NCBI GenBank assembly: GCA_023408075.1
Contig: JAEYKW010000008.1
Coordinates: forward strand, 62,001-126,000
Source of the DNA: Bacillota bacterium
GTDB taxonomy: Bacteria; Bacillota; Clostridia; Christensenellales; SZUA-584
Length of the DNA: 64,000 nt
Direction of reading: 5' to 3'
Shown: positions 44,030-53,039 of the stretch, one piece after another
Position numbering within the stretch: the first letter of the stretch is position 1
How the letters are laid out: each line of letters starts with the position of its first letter
Position numbers and translations under genes: made by a program
Notes under the pieces: model-generated
Seen by the model: the letters and a program-made list of their open reading frames with translations, nothing else
Databases searched by the model: none
What the model was told of the DNA's origin: nothing

Positions 44030-44379
44030 AAACATACATGGATTTTCAGCAAATATAAAGTGGCGCAGGGCGGTTATGCTGCAATGGCGGCAATGCTTTC
44101 GCCGCCCATGAATATGAAATTTTATAAAGTTTTTTAATCAATCCTTATCTCCCAATTCTTTATCTCTCCGCAGTAAATTGCGGTTTTTTTTTGACACGAA
44201 TGCATGGCAGGCCGGTATAAACCGGTTGTTTCGCTGCTGCCGCGAAACAACGAAAACATTGCATTTTTAGCGCCGAAATGATACGCTTTTGTCAGAGCCC
44301 CCGCTTTTTGCCAAGGGGCGCTTTGCCGAAGATTTGTTGCGTGAATCCTTTAACTTTCAGGTATTGTATGGGAGGAAAT
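44030..44379. other. non-coding stretch with a perfect hairpin
   Basis: TTGTTTCGC (44226-44234) pairs perfectly with GCGAAACAA (44242-44250) over a 7-nt loop and lacks a following T run. A weaker GGCGGC/GCCGCC stem lies at 44086-44106. No gene seen. Confidence 0.4.
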
Positions 44380-45282
44380 ATGGCTGACACGCGGTTTATC
44401 ACTGTGGGCAGGGACATATATCCCGGCTTTGAGGTCAAGATCTGCTGCGAGAGGAACGCGGACTATCTAAACGACGGGTGCTTAAACGAGAGGTACCGGA
44501 TCGTTTTGATTAAAGCGGGTTCCGGAATATTCACAAACGCAAACACCAGCCAGTTTGTCACCAGCCCGGCAGTGCTCTGCCTCAATGAGCGTGATCGGGT
44601 GGAGTTGCACAACACGACCGGGCTCAAATTGGATATCATGTATTTTGAGCCAACCTGCTTTGAAAGGTATGTGACATTTGAGAATCTCGAGGTGTGGAAG
44701 GGCACATTAAACGATGACGCTTGGTTTTTCAGGCCGTTTTTTGAGCGGTCCAACGCATTTATAGGCGCATGCTCTGTCAACCGTTACATGGCGGAGAGAG
44801 TGGGACAGCTGATTGCAATGACGGATACGGAGCTGACCGGACAGAAGGATGATTACTGGCCCTGCCGAAGCCGCTCATATTTCATAGAGCTGCTTTTGCT
44901 CACAAACTCCATTTACGATGAAGACAGCGCGCATGAGAAGGTCTGCTATGGAAAAATGACCGACGAAATCATCGCCGTGGTCGACTGGCTGCATCTTAAC
45001 TTCCTTGAAAAAATAACGATGGATGCCGTCACCAGACAATTCCATACGAACAAAACAACGCTGAACCAAAAATTCAAAGCCGTGATGGGGATCACTGTAA
45101 CGGAATATATCAACAACATTCGCGTGCAGATCGCCTGCTCCTTTTTAAGAAAAACATATCTGCCTGTCAAAGAGATTATGGAAAGGGCAGGCTACAGGGA
45201 TGACGCCCACTTTCTTCGGTCGTTTAAAAAATACGTCGGCTGCCCTCCGTCCGAATACAGGAACCGGTTCGAAAAAGCCTGA
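44380..45282 (+). CDS. AraC-family transcriptional regulator
   Basis: A 300-residue regulator with a cupin-like N-terminal sensing region and a C-terminal double helix-turn-helix (about 205-298): MDAVTRQFHTNKTTLNQKF, then ERAGYRDDAHFLRSFKKYVG and PSEYRNRF. ATG 44380 follows GGAGG by 4 nt; in-frame ATGs upstream have no site. The ligand is unknown. The lipoprotein gene 90 bp downstream is a possible target. Confidence 0.88.
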   Translation: MADTRFITVGRDIYPGFEVKICCERNADYLNDGCLNERYRIVLIKAGSGIFTNANTSQFVTSPAVLCLNERDRVELHNTTGLKLDIMYFEPTCFERYVTFENLEVWKGTLNDDAWFFRPFFERSNAFIGACSVNRYMAERVGQLIAMTDTELTGQKDDYWPCRSRSYFIELLLLTNSIYDEDSAHEKVCYGKMTDEIIAVVDWLHLNFLEKITMDAVTRQFHTNKTTLNQKFKAVMGITVTEYINNIRVQIACSFLRKTYLPVKEIMERAGYRDDAHFLRSFKKYVGCPPSEYRNRFEKA

Positions 45283-45372
45283 CGTTTTTCCGATTAGCAG
45301 TTTTTCTCTTCCAATTCGCAGTTCACTCTTCTTTTTCCGGAAATTACAATAGGGGAAAAGGAGGAATTGATT

Positions 45373-46392
45373 ATGAAACGATTTTTATCATTTGCCATTA
45401 TGGCGCTTTTATTGATGACGGCTGTGCTGGCGGCGGGATGCAGCGCAGCGCCTGCCAGCGAGGTTGCTGAACCAAGTGTGAGCCAGGAGGCTCCGCCTGA
45501 TTCGGAAGCAGCGGACTTTGTGCGGCCCGGGCAGACCTGCTCCCCCGAGGATGCTCTTTCTGAGGAACCAGAATCAGGTTGGACCGTCGCCATTAACAGC
45601 AAGATTACCCACCCCACAAATATCACCGGATTTCTGAACGAAGAATTCGGCATCACGGTCGGATTCAGCGGCGAAATGCACTATACGGCTGACGCCGGGC
45701 AGGCATGGCCGCAAGGCGAGAACAGCTCCATGTGCCGCTTCTGCCTTGACATTGTGGATGAAAATATCGCATGGGCCGGCGGAAACGGAGATATGGTGCG
45801 CGTGACCCATGACGGCGGCAAGTCCTGGGAAGCGGTTACCGATATAGCCATGGGTTCAGCCCACAGCAATATCGACTTTGTGGATGACCAGACAGGCTGG
45901 ATTGCGACGCTTTACAAGCTTGAGGCTACGAAAGACGGCGGCACCACATGGACCGAAATGACCTTGCCGGAAGGGGCCGACGGTATCGCGGCGATCTCCC
46001 TTCGCACACCGCAGGACGGATATCTGCTGTCTCGTGCCGGGGTGCTTTATACCACCGCAGACGGCGGTGCCACATGGAGTGAGCAGGATCTGGGAATCAA
46101 AGATTACGGCATCATTGATGTACAGAAGCAGCCGAAACTGGGCAAAAACAATCTGGCAGTGGCCGATATCAGCTTTACCGATCAGAAAAACGGAACGGTT
46201 GTGTTTACCGGCATGTCTTCCGAAGGCGGTTTTACAACAGTGTGCCTGACAACGGCGGACGGCGGGGCAACCTGGAATGAAGAAGCGCTGCCGGATTTGG
46301 AATTCAGCCCCGTAAAGGTCTTCCTTTCGGGAGACGGCAAATATCTGACGGTGGCCAGCGCCAATAATCAGACCGCATTATTGACAAAATAA
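45373..46392 (+). CDS. lipoprotein with Asp-box (BNR/YCF48-like) beta-propeller repeats
   Basis: A 339-residue lipoprotein. The lipobox LAAGC gives the acylated cysteine near residue 22. After an acidic linker there are repeated Asp-box motifs: THDGGKSW, TKDGGTTW, TADGGATW (twice). Such repeats build a beta-propeller, seen in sialidases and in YCF48/HCF136 assembly factors. The catalytic residues of sialidases are not evident, so I do not call an enzyme. AAAGGAGG lies 8 nt before ATG 45373. Confidence 0.82.
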   Translation: MKRFLSFAIMALLLMTAVLAAGCSAAPASEVAEPSVSQEAPPDSEAADFVRPGQTCSPEDALSEEPESGWTVAINSKITHPTNITGFLNEEFGITVGFSGEMHYTADAGQAWPQGENSSMCRFCLDIVDENIAWAGGNGDMVRVTHDGGKSWEAVTDIAMGSAHSNIDFVDDQTGWIATLYKLEATKDGGTTWTEMTLPEGADGIAAISLRTPQDGYLLSRAGVLYTTADGGATWSEQDLGIKDYGIIDVQKQPKLGKNNLAVADISFTDQKNGTVVFTGMSSEGGFTTVCLTTADGGATWNEEALPDLEFSPVKVFLSGDGKYLTVASANNQTALLTK

Positions 46393-46414
46393 AATTAGGC
46401 ATCGGGGAGAAGAG

Positions 46415-46445
46415 GGCCTGCAGCCTGAGCATTGCAGGCCTTTTT
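46415..46445 (+). terminator. rho-independent terminator
   Basis: GGCCTGCA (46415-46422) pairs with TGCAGGCC (46433-46440), followed by five T. Confidence 0.88.
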
Positions 46446-46467
46446 CGTTTCATCGAGTCTGATATTT

Positions 46468-47016
46468 TTATTGACCTGAGGGAAAAAAGCCTTCGATACA
46501 GTAGAGCGTGAATTTTTCGTCATGATCCTCGTCCACGCATTTTTGCTTGAGACAGCAGGGACATAAATCCTTTAACATTGCGTTCAGCGTTCCGTGCCGC
46601 TCGTGCAAAGCATAAAGGTATTTTAAGTATTTTCCTTCCGCGATGCGGTGGTGATTGTTTTTTTCCTGCAGCCCTTTCCATTCATAAAGGCCTTTTGCGC
46701 CCTTGCCCGAATTGCAGGCTTTGCATACGCGCACCACGTTGTCCGTTACATCCTCGCCGCCGCGCGAACGGGGCAGTATGTGCTCGGTGGTGAGGTTGTT
46801 CTCAGCGCCGCAATAGATGCAGACGGACGTATTTTCCATTTCGAGCAGCCATTCGCGCACATTTGTTGACCAGACGATTTCACCGCTTTTGAGCTTGTTT
46901 AAAAAGCTCATACGCAGCGCCCACTCGTTCTTTTTACCCGTGGCGGCACTCGTCATGATGGCGGCGTACTGCCAGAAAATAAGGTCTCTGACTGTTTTCA
47001 CTGCCGGTGGCGGCAT
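46468..47016 (-). CDS. HNH endonuclease domain protein
   Basis: A 182-residue protein. The HNH module (about residues 65-110) reads CIYCG, TTEHILPRSRGG, and VRVCKACNSGKG: two zinc CxxC pairs flanking the catalytic histidine and asparagine. A second cysteine pair, CPCC, occurs near residue 152. ATG 47016 has AAGGGGGAT 7 nt upstream; an in-frame ATG at 47046 lacks a site. It is solitary, so a role as a nuclease is inferred from the domain only. Confidence 0.82.
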   Translation of the reverse strand: MPPPAVKTVRDLIFWQYAAIMTSAATGKKNEWALRMSFLNKLKSGEIVWSTNVREWLLEMENTSVCIYCGAENNLTTEHILPRSRGGEDVTDNVVRVCKACNSGKGAKGLYEWKGLQEKNNHHRIAEGKYLKYLYALHERHGTLNAMLKDLCPCCLKQKCVDEDHDEKFTLYCIEGFFPSGQ

Positions 47017-47166
47017 AGGCTTATCCCCCTTATATTTATATAACATTATGAATCAAGATAGCCCGGCAACTGGCTGGCGCTCCCTTTTTATATAATCATT
47101 TTTCGGGCAGATAAACATGTTTGTTTTGAATTATTTTGCTGGTCGCAAAGGCAATCTGGCAACAAC

Positions 47167-47202
47167 ATAAAAGCCGCCATGATTATTCATCCATGACGGC
47201 TT
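47167..47202 (-). terminator. rho-independent terminator (minus strand)
   Basis: On the minus strand AAGCCGTCATG (47202-47192) pairs with CATGGCGGCTT (47181-47171) with one mismatch, followed by T residues. It ends the FAD oxidoreductase transcript. Confidence 0.7.
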
Positions 47203-47217
47203 GTGCATCAACAATTA

Positions 47218-48723
47218 TTATTGGCTTTTTTCGGTCACAAAGCGCTTTTTGTTATCCCGGCAGATCAGCTGCACCACGTCACGCCCGGTTTTAAGCGCGT
47301 TGGGTACGCCGCCGCCCGGCACGAGCCATTGGCCGCACATGTAAAACCCGGCAAGGCCCGGCAGCGTTTTGCCGATGCTCTTGCCAAAGTTGGCTGTGGT
47401 GGGGAGCCAGCTCATCGTCGCGCCCTTCCATGTGCCCGTATACCGCACGTATGTGGCGGGGGTTGCGACATCGATTACGTCGATATCGTTTTCAATACCC
47501 GGATAGAGCTTCGCGAGCTCACCGATCACATCCTTGGCGAGCCTGTCCTTTTCGGCTTTGTATTTCTGTTTATCCGCATACAGCTGCATCCAATAATCAA
47601 ACTCCGTATAGAAACGAACTGCAAGCGGCGTTTTGCCCGAAGGGGCCAGCGTCTTGTCGCAGGCATAATTCTGTATGATCAAATACGGCACGGGAACGCC
47701 CGCCGCCATGATGGGGGTGCTGAGCCGCTTGTGTGTGAGTTTTGGCTCGCCGCCAAGATCGCGCGCGATTCCGAGAGAAATCTGGATGTACGGAGGGAAG
47801 GTCGTGGTGGTTTCATACCACTCTTTCACCGCCTCTGGTGTGAAGTGTCCGCCCAGCATATTGTTCAGCGTGGTATATCCGTCCGCCGCAGAAACGACGC
47901 AGTCCGCGGCATGCTGCGTTCCGTCGGAGAGCTTAATCCCAATGGCTCTGCCGCTCTCCGTGAGAATTTGTTCCGTGCGACTCTTGTAACGGATTTGCCC
48001 GCCGAGCGCAATATATCTTTTTTCCATCGCCTGCGCAACTTTCAGCGAGCCGCCCTCGGGATATCCTGCCGTTCTTGCGGCGCACCAAGCCATGGTGGCG
48101 GCAAACATGGAAACGGGGAACTCCTCTCCCCAAACATTCTCCGGCAAGAGCCTTAAGAGCGTGCTCTTCATCTTTACGCCAAATTCATGCATCGAGACCT
48201 TCCCATATTTCAGAAAAGACCGGTACTGCTGCAAATGGGCCAGCATGCCCGGCATCATCTTCATATAATCGAGAATGTTGAAAAGCTCCTGCGGTTTTTG
48301 AACGTACGGCTTAAAGCCGATTAAGGTGCGGATAAGCCCGCAGAGCTCCTCAATGGCCTCCCGGTCCTCGGGAGAATGGCTCAGCAGCTCTTGTTTCAGC
48401 TTGTCGGGGTCAAAATACAGCCTGACGGTTTCGCCGTCTGCGCTTAGATAATCACAGTATGATTCATGGTTGATAAAACGGTGGCTGTCGATCACGCCGA
48501 CTTCGCGCCAAATGGGGTAGAACATGCCGTCGGGCGCTGACCCTGTCAGCCAATCAAGGCACCCGTCGAACGTATAATCACCGCGCTTCCACGACGTGCA
48601 AAGCCCGCCGGGTATATTATGCATTTCATAAATCGTGCTCTGATACCCGTTCATCTGTGCATAGCAGCCTGCCGACAATCCCGCAATCCCCGCGCCGATA
48701 ATAATCACTGAACGCTGCTTCAT
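47218..48723 (-). CDS. phytoene desaturase-like FAD-dependent oxidoreductase
   Basis: A 501-residue flavoprotein of the CrtI/amine oxidase class. The FAD-binding dinucleotide fold is VIIIGAGIAGLSAGCYAQ at residues 6-23, followed by the acidic end of strand 2 (YEMHNIPGG). The C-terminal FAD contact reads GFYMCGQWLVPGGGVPNAL. No carotenoid genes are nearby, and many clostridial members of this family have no known substrate. Monocistronic. Confidence 0.82.
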   Translation of the reverse strand: MKQRSVIIIGAGIAGLSAGCYAQMNGYQSTIYEMHNIPGGLCTSWKRGDYTFDGCLDWLTGSAPDGMFYPIWREVGVIDSHRFINHESYCDYLSADGETVRLYFDPDKLKQELLSHSPEDREAIEELCGLIRTLIGFKPYVQKPQELFNILDYMKMMPGMLAHLQQYRSFLKYGKVSMHEFGVKMKSTLLRLLPENVWGEEFPVSMFAATMAWCAARTAGYPEGGSLKVAQAMEKRYIALGGQIRYKSRTEQILTESGRAIGIKLSDGTQHAADCVVSAADGYTTLNNMLGGHFTPEAVKEWYETTTTFPPYIQISLGIARDLGGEPKLTHKRLSTPIMAAGVPVPYLIIQNYACDKTLAPSGKTPLAVRFYTEFDYWMQLYADKQKYKAEKDRLAKDVIGELAKLYPGIENDIDVIDVATPATYVRYTGTWKGATMSWLPTTANFGKSIGKTLPGLAGFYMCGQWLVPGGGVPNALKTGRDVVQLICRDNKKRFVTEKSQ

Positions 48724-49032
48724 TGTGACCGTCCTTAATTAATTTTATTGAAGTTTCAAGGAAAGTTATGCCTGAACTGTATATATCATAACATCTCGGG
48801 CTTTTTCAATCAAGGCAGGCGAAAACCGCAGCCGATTCATTTATAAAAATGTGGATGTATGCGCTGACTTGCGAAACGGTATAAGCACAAAGTAACATAT
48901 GGGTTTATTAAAGTGGTTAAAAATTTGCGGGAGGAGTTAGCGTATATATCTCGAATATGTTATACTGAATTTCAGTGTTTAGAAATATCAGCGTATACAA
49001 GTTTTATTATATCAATAAAGGAGAAACGCAAC
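48724..49032. other. non-coding intergenic region
   Basis: Divergent spacer between the FAD oxidoreductase and the isomerase-like gene. A TATACT box near 48961 is a possible -10 for the rightward gene. No gene seen. Confidence 0.4.
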
Positions 49033-50517
49033 ATGATCAATATTCCCGAAGTGAAAGTGGGCATTGTGGCCGTGAGCCGCGACTGTTTCCCGATTGACCT
49101 GTCCATCGAAAGGCGCAAAGCTGTTATAGAAGCCTGCGAGAGAAAAAACATTGATATCGTTGAGATTGAGACGACGATTGAAAATGAGCACGACACGATG
49201 CGGGCGCTTGAGGAACTCAAAGAGAAGAATGTGAACGCACTTGTTGTGTTTCTTGGCAACTTCGGGCCCGAAGGCCCCGAGACCATGCTGGCTCAGGAAT
49301 TTGACGGGCCGTCGATGTTCTGTGCAGCAGCCGAAGAAAGCATCGACGTGCTTTCGAGCCGCCGCGGCGACGCTTACTGCGGCATGCTCAACGCAAGCTA
49401 TAATTTAAAACTGCGCAAGGTCAATGCGTACATACCCGAAAGCCCCGTGGGGACGGCTGCGCACATCGCGAGCCTGATTCAGGAGTTCCTGCCGATTTCT
49501 CGCGCGATGATCGGCGTAAAAGGCCTTAAAATCATCACCTTCGGGCCGCGCCCGTTCGATTTTCTTGCGTGCAACGCACCGATCGCGCCGCTTTTCAAGC
49601 TTGGCATCAACGTTCAGGAAAACTCCGAGCTCGACCTGTTTGCGGCTTTCAACAAGCACAAGGACGATGCGCGTATTCCCGCCGTTGTTGCGGATATGGA
49701 AAAGGAGCTCGGAGAAGGCAACTGCATGCCCGGCATACTTCCCAAGCTCGCGCAATATGAAATCACGCTGCTCGACTGGATCGACGAAAACAGAGGCGCG
49801 GCTAAATACATCGCGCTCGCGAACAAATGCTGGCCTGCGTTTCAGACGCAGTTCGGGTTTGTGCCGTGCTATGTGAATTCACGCCTGACGTCAAGGGGCA
49901 TCCCCGTGGCGTGCGAGGTGGATATTTACGGAGCGCTCAGCGAATATATCGGCACCTGCGTGACGGGCGCTGCGGTGACGCTGCTCGATATCAACAACAC
50001 GGTGCCCGCCGAGATGTATGAGCAGTCGATCAAGGGCAAGCTCGCGTACGGAGACGACGAGGTGTTCATGGGCTTCCATTGCGGCAACACCCCGATCTGC
50101 CGCCTCAAAAAGGGCGAGATGAAGTATCAGTTGATTATGCACCGCGGCCTTGAGCCGGACAAGGAGCCCGACATCACGCGCGGCACGCTCGAAGGCGATA
50201 TCGCGCCCGGCAAAATCACGTTCTTCCGCCTGCAGGGCAATATCGACTCGCAGCTGCAAAGCTACATTGCGGACGGCGAAGTGCTGCCTGTGGAGACGCA
50301 GTCTTTCGGCGGTATCGGCGTGTTCGGCATTCCCGAGATGGAGCGCTTCTACCGCCATGTGCTGATTGAAGACGGCTATCCGCATCACGGCGCGGTGGCG
50401 TTCGGCAACGTCGGGCGGCAGATATTTGAAGTGATGAAGCTGCTGGGCGTCGGCAAGATATCGTTCAACCAGCCCAAAGGGTTTTATTACAAAACGGAGA
50501 ATCCGTTTGTGAAGTAA
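49033..50517 (+). CDS. L-fucose/L-arabinose isomerase superfamily protein
   Basis: This 494-residue protein would be a metal-dependent ketol isomerase. Probable metal ligands are Glu in CEVDIYGAL, Asp in VTLLDINN and His in YPHHGAVAFG, matching the Glu/Asp/His triad of fucose isomerase. There is no kinase or aldolase gene beside it, so the physiological sugar is unclear. ATG 49033 has AAGGAG 9 nt upstream; the frame is open further upstream without a site. Confidence 0.82.
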   Translation: MINIPEVKVGIVAVSRDCFPIDLSIERRKAVIEACERKNIDIVEIETTIENEHDTMRALEELKEKNVNALVVFLGNFGPEGPETMLAQEFDGPSMFCAAAEESIDVLSSRRGDAYCGMLNASYNLKLRKVNAYIPESPVGTAAHIASLIQEFLPISRAMIGVKGLKIITFGPRPFDFLACNAPIAPLFKLGINVQENSELDLFAAFNKHKDDARIPAVVADMEKELGEGNCMPGILPKLAQYEITLLDWIDENRGAAKYIALANKCWPAFQTQFGFVPCYVNSRLTSRGIPVACEVDIYGALSEYIGTCVTGAAVTLLDINNTVPAEMYEQSIKGKLAYGDDEVFMGFHCGNTPICRLKKGEMKYQLIMHRGLEPDKEPDITRGTLEGDIAPGKITFFRLQGNIDSQLQSYIADGEVLPVETQSFGGIGVFGIPEMERFYRHVLIEDGYPHHGAVAFGNVGRQIFEVMKLLGVGKISFNQPKGFYYKTENPFVK

Positions 50518-50544
50518 GGCAGCAGGAATAGACAAAGAATGATG

Positions 50545-50573
50545 GGAGCATCCGAAAGGATGCTCCTGTTTTT
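50545..50573 (+). terminator. rho-independent terminator
   Basis: A perfect 9-bp stem GGAGCATCC-GAAA-GGATGCTCC with a GNRA loop, followed by TG and five T. Confidence 0.93.
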
Positions 50574-50979
50574 GTTGCAATGAAAAGGCTCGCCGGACGA
50601 ATATATGCGAGTGCAAAGACAGGCTTGATATGATGTGATGTCATAAAAAGTCGAGTTTTTGTCATTGAAAAAATCGAAACATATGACATAATAGTATATA
50701 ATAATATAAAATATACCTTGTATATAAATTGGATAGTAAATTATACACTTGTTGGTGCTTTCCTGCGGGACATGACATTGGGAATCAATCACATCCTTTG
50801 CATGGCCTGCCATCTCCCAAATGTGGGGGTAAAGGAGGGATGTGTATGAGGGTATAGAAAAGTCCTTGCAAAAACCAAAGGGCGCGAACCCTGCCGCAAA
50901 GCGGCAGCTGGCTTAGCATGGAAATCAGCTTCACCGTGCACAAGAAAATGAAAAAATAACAATAGAAAGGAAAAATGAA
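50574..50979. other. AT-rich non-coding region
   Basis: No supported gene. A very AT-rich patch (50685-50720) and a CTGCCGC-AAA-GCGGCAG hairpin near 50892-50908 lie upstream of the small secreted protein. Base composition drops here and stays lower through the lipoprotein cluster. Confidence 0.4.
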
Positions 50980-51423
50980 ATGAAAAGAAAACTTCCAGGA
51001 AGAACATTCACAATGATAGTTGCTATTGTATTGGTTTTTGCCTTTGCTGGTGTTGCATTGGCCGGGAGTACTGGTGGTTCATGGACATCGTCAACGTGCA
51101 TGCGTTATTTTATAGCTAATGACCCGTTGCAGAAAACACCGTATAATTTCACTTGGGGCTTATTCACACCAAGACCGGAATATGTAAAATATGCTAATGA
51201 TGGTTACGCGAGTATCGACAACTGGATGATGGCATATGTTGTTCGACCTGATACTGGTGAACGGGTGTCAGATTTCTGCGGCTGTTGGATAAATGAAGAT
51301 GACAATGCATCCATATACAATGTAGGTTATCTTAATACGTTGCGCGTCAGAATAGAAAATAGTGAATATCCAGGCGTATATAACATGAAATCCAAAGGGA
51401 CTTTTGAAGCCGAGTACAATTAG
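50980..51423 (+). CDS. small secreted protein of unknown function
   Basis: A 147-residue protein with a signal peptide (residues 1-28, cleavage likely after ALA). The mature part is rich in aromatic residues, with three cysteines (in TSSTCMRYF and FCGCWINE) and predicted beta strands. The family is not recognised. AAAGG precedes the ATG. A 13-bp inverted repeat follows, then the lipoprotein cluster, so it may belong to the same surface system. Confidence 0.65.
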   Translation: MKRKLPGRTFTMIVAIVLVFAFAGVALAGSTGGSWTSSTCMRYFIANDPLQKTPYNFTWGLFTPRPEYVKYANDGYASIDNWMMAYVVRPDTGERVSDFCGCWINEDDNASIYNVGYLNTLRVRIENSEYPGVYNMKSKGTFEAEYN

Positions 51424-51434
51424 TGATACATTAT

Positions 51435-51475
51435 GCCACCCTCGATCTATAATTGTTCTGCGGATCGAGGGTGGC
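51435..51475. repeat. perfect 13-bp inverted repeat
   Basis: GCCACCCTCGATC (51435-51447) and GATCGAGGGTGGC (51463-51475) with a 15-nt loop, between the small secreted protein and the first lipoprotein. There is no T run on either side, so it is a weak terminator at best; attenuation or mRNA stabilisation is possible. Confidence 0.7.
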
Positions 51476-51502
51476 AAACAACTGTCAGTGAGGTAACAAA
51501 AG

Positions 51503-52912
51503 ATGAATAAAAAAATTGGGCTAATTATTTCGTTGGTTTTTCTTATTTTATTATGTGCATGTCAGTCCACACCGGATAAAGATGCCGTGGTCAATAAAAA
51601 TGACGGAAAATTGGAAGAACTCATTTCGTCCGCCCCAATTGAATCTGAACAAACAGTCATTGCGAATGAATCAGACGAAACCATAGATAAGTCGGCAGAT
51701 GATTCTGAGCCGGGCGTGCTTACTGAAAGGTGGACACAGCCTTATAGCTTAGAAGGGCTCGAATGTGAGATTGATGCGGATATCATTTTACCGGATAAAA
51801 AAGAGTTTCCGGTGTATAAGATAAAACAGCGAGAATTTGATGATGAAACAATAAAAAGGATAGTAAAATATTTTACCAAAGATGCCACAGGCATGCGTGA
51901 GACGTCTCCAACCAAAGAAGAGCTCGAGATGCAATTAGTTTATGCAAAACGAGGAAAGTTTACAGAGGCTGAAGGCATCTACACATGGGAGTCGTATGAA
52001 GGCCAGCAAGAGGATATTGCGAGGCTTGAAGAACAGATAAAAAATACTGGGGAGGAAGCTTTCTCTTCGGTGACTGACGATATTGTGTTGCCGATAGCTT
52101 ATACTTACGCAATGCCGGATGGAAGCAGAGTGCATGTGCTGGCTAAATCAAATAGTATTAACATTACTCCGTTAAAGGATGGAATCGTTCAACCGGAATC
52201 ATGGGTGATAGCAGGAGAGGCTTATCCGGGAGAGCCGAAGGGAACCACTTTAGACAACGTAAAAATCAGCCAACAAGATGCCTACGAAATGGTTAATGCA
52301 TTTTTAAAAGAAGTGGGCATCAAAAATATGGGCATCGCTGAATCTGAAAAGGCACGTTTGCGTGATGCTATGATGAGTAAAACGGTTTCGGAGGGCTGGT
52401 GTTTGACGCTTTGCAGAAACGATGGCGGTAGCGTGCCCTTGAATATTACCAGTCAACATTCAGGAGTACTCTATTATCGTTCAGAGGATTATACGCAGCG
52501 TTGGTATCCGGAAGCGATGAGGATATATGTGGATGACACAGGTGTTAAAACCTTTGCATGGAACAATCCGATTGAAACAGTGGAAGTCCTTAATCAGAAT
52601 GTTCTTGTATTAAATTTTGATGAGGTCAAAGAAAGAATACTCGGATATATAAAATATGGATATTCGTATGTGGTTCAGCAGTTCAAAGACAGGGGTTCGG
52701 AGTTGTCCGATCAGAAGATCAAAGTCAAAAAAATCGTATTAACCAACGTTATGATACCCATAAAGAACGAAACAGAATATCAAATGTTGGTTCCTGCATG
52801 GATTATCTATTATGACCAAGAAGCCGGAATGAATACGGTATCTGCATTTATTGCGGTTAATGCCATAGATGGTTCAAGTATTGATCTTAAAGTGCGCACA
52901 TCAGAAGAATAG
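51503..52912 (+). CDS. lipoprotein, paralogue 1 (DUF6034-like)
   Basis: A 469-residue lipoprotein with lipobox LLCAC (acylated Cys20) followed by QSTPDKDAVVNK. Family features shared by the paralogues are CQxTPxxxxVxxK after the lipobox, a first beta domain, a central helical segment (about 115-175), a helix pair opening with SQQDAYEMVNAFLKEV, and a closing phrase VPAWIIYYD with NAIDGSSIDL. I associate this pattern with DUF6034, from memory. Function unknown. Lower GC than the metabolic genes. No copy of the conserved promoter element is seen upstream. Confidence 0.75.
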   Translation: MNKKIGLIISLVFLILLCACQSTPDKDAVVNKNDGKLEELISSAPIESEQTVIANESDETIDKSADDSEPGVLTERWTQPYSLEGLECEIDADIILPDKKEFPVYKIKQREFDDETIKRIVKYFTKDATGMRETSPTKEELEMQLVYAKRGKFTEAEGIYTWESYEGQQEDIARLEEQIKNTGEEAFSSVTDDIVLPIAYTYAMPDGSRVHVLAKSNSINITPLKDGIVQPESWVIAGEAYPGEPKGTTLDNVKISQQDAYEMVNAFLKEVGIKNMGIAESEKARLRDAMMSKTVSEGWCLTLCRNDGGSVPLNITSQHSGVLYYRSEDYTQRWYPEAMRIYVDDTGVKTFAWNNPIETVEVLNQNVLVLNFDEVKERILGYIKYGYSYVVQQFKDRGSELSDQKIKVKKIVLTNVMIPIKNETEYQMLVPAWIIYYDQEAGMNTVSAFIAVNAIDGSSIDLKVRTSEE

Positions 52913-52989
52913 ACTCATTTAAACGTTATATTGGAGTGTTCGGAAAGATAGGCAGGCTATTGATGCAAAAAAACTGCAATCTTGCAATA

Positions 52990-53018
52990 GCACTTTGGTG
53001 CGTTTCATCCGTCTTATA
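52990..53018 (+). promoter_or_regulatory. ECF-sigma-type promoter element, copy 1
   Basis: GCACTTT (52990-52996), then CGTCTTATA from 53010. The 20-nt offset between GCAC and CGTC is identical in all four copies. A short leader then leads to AAAGGAG. Confidence 0.6.
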
Positions 53019-53039
53019 TGTAAACGCAAAGGAGTCTCT

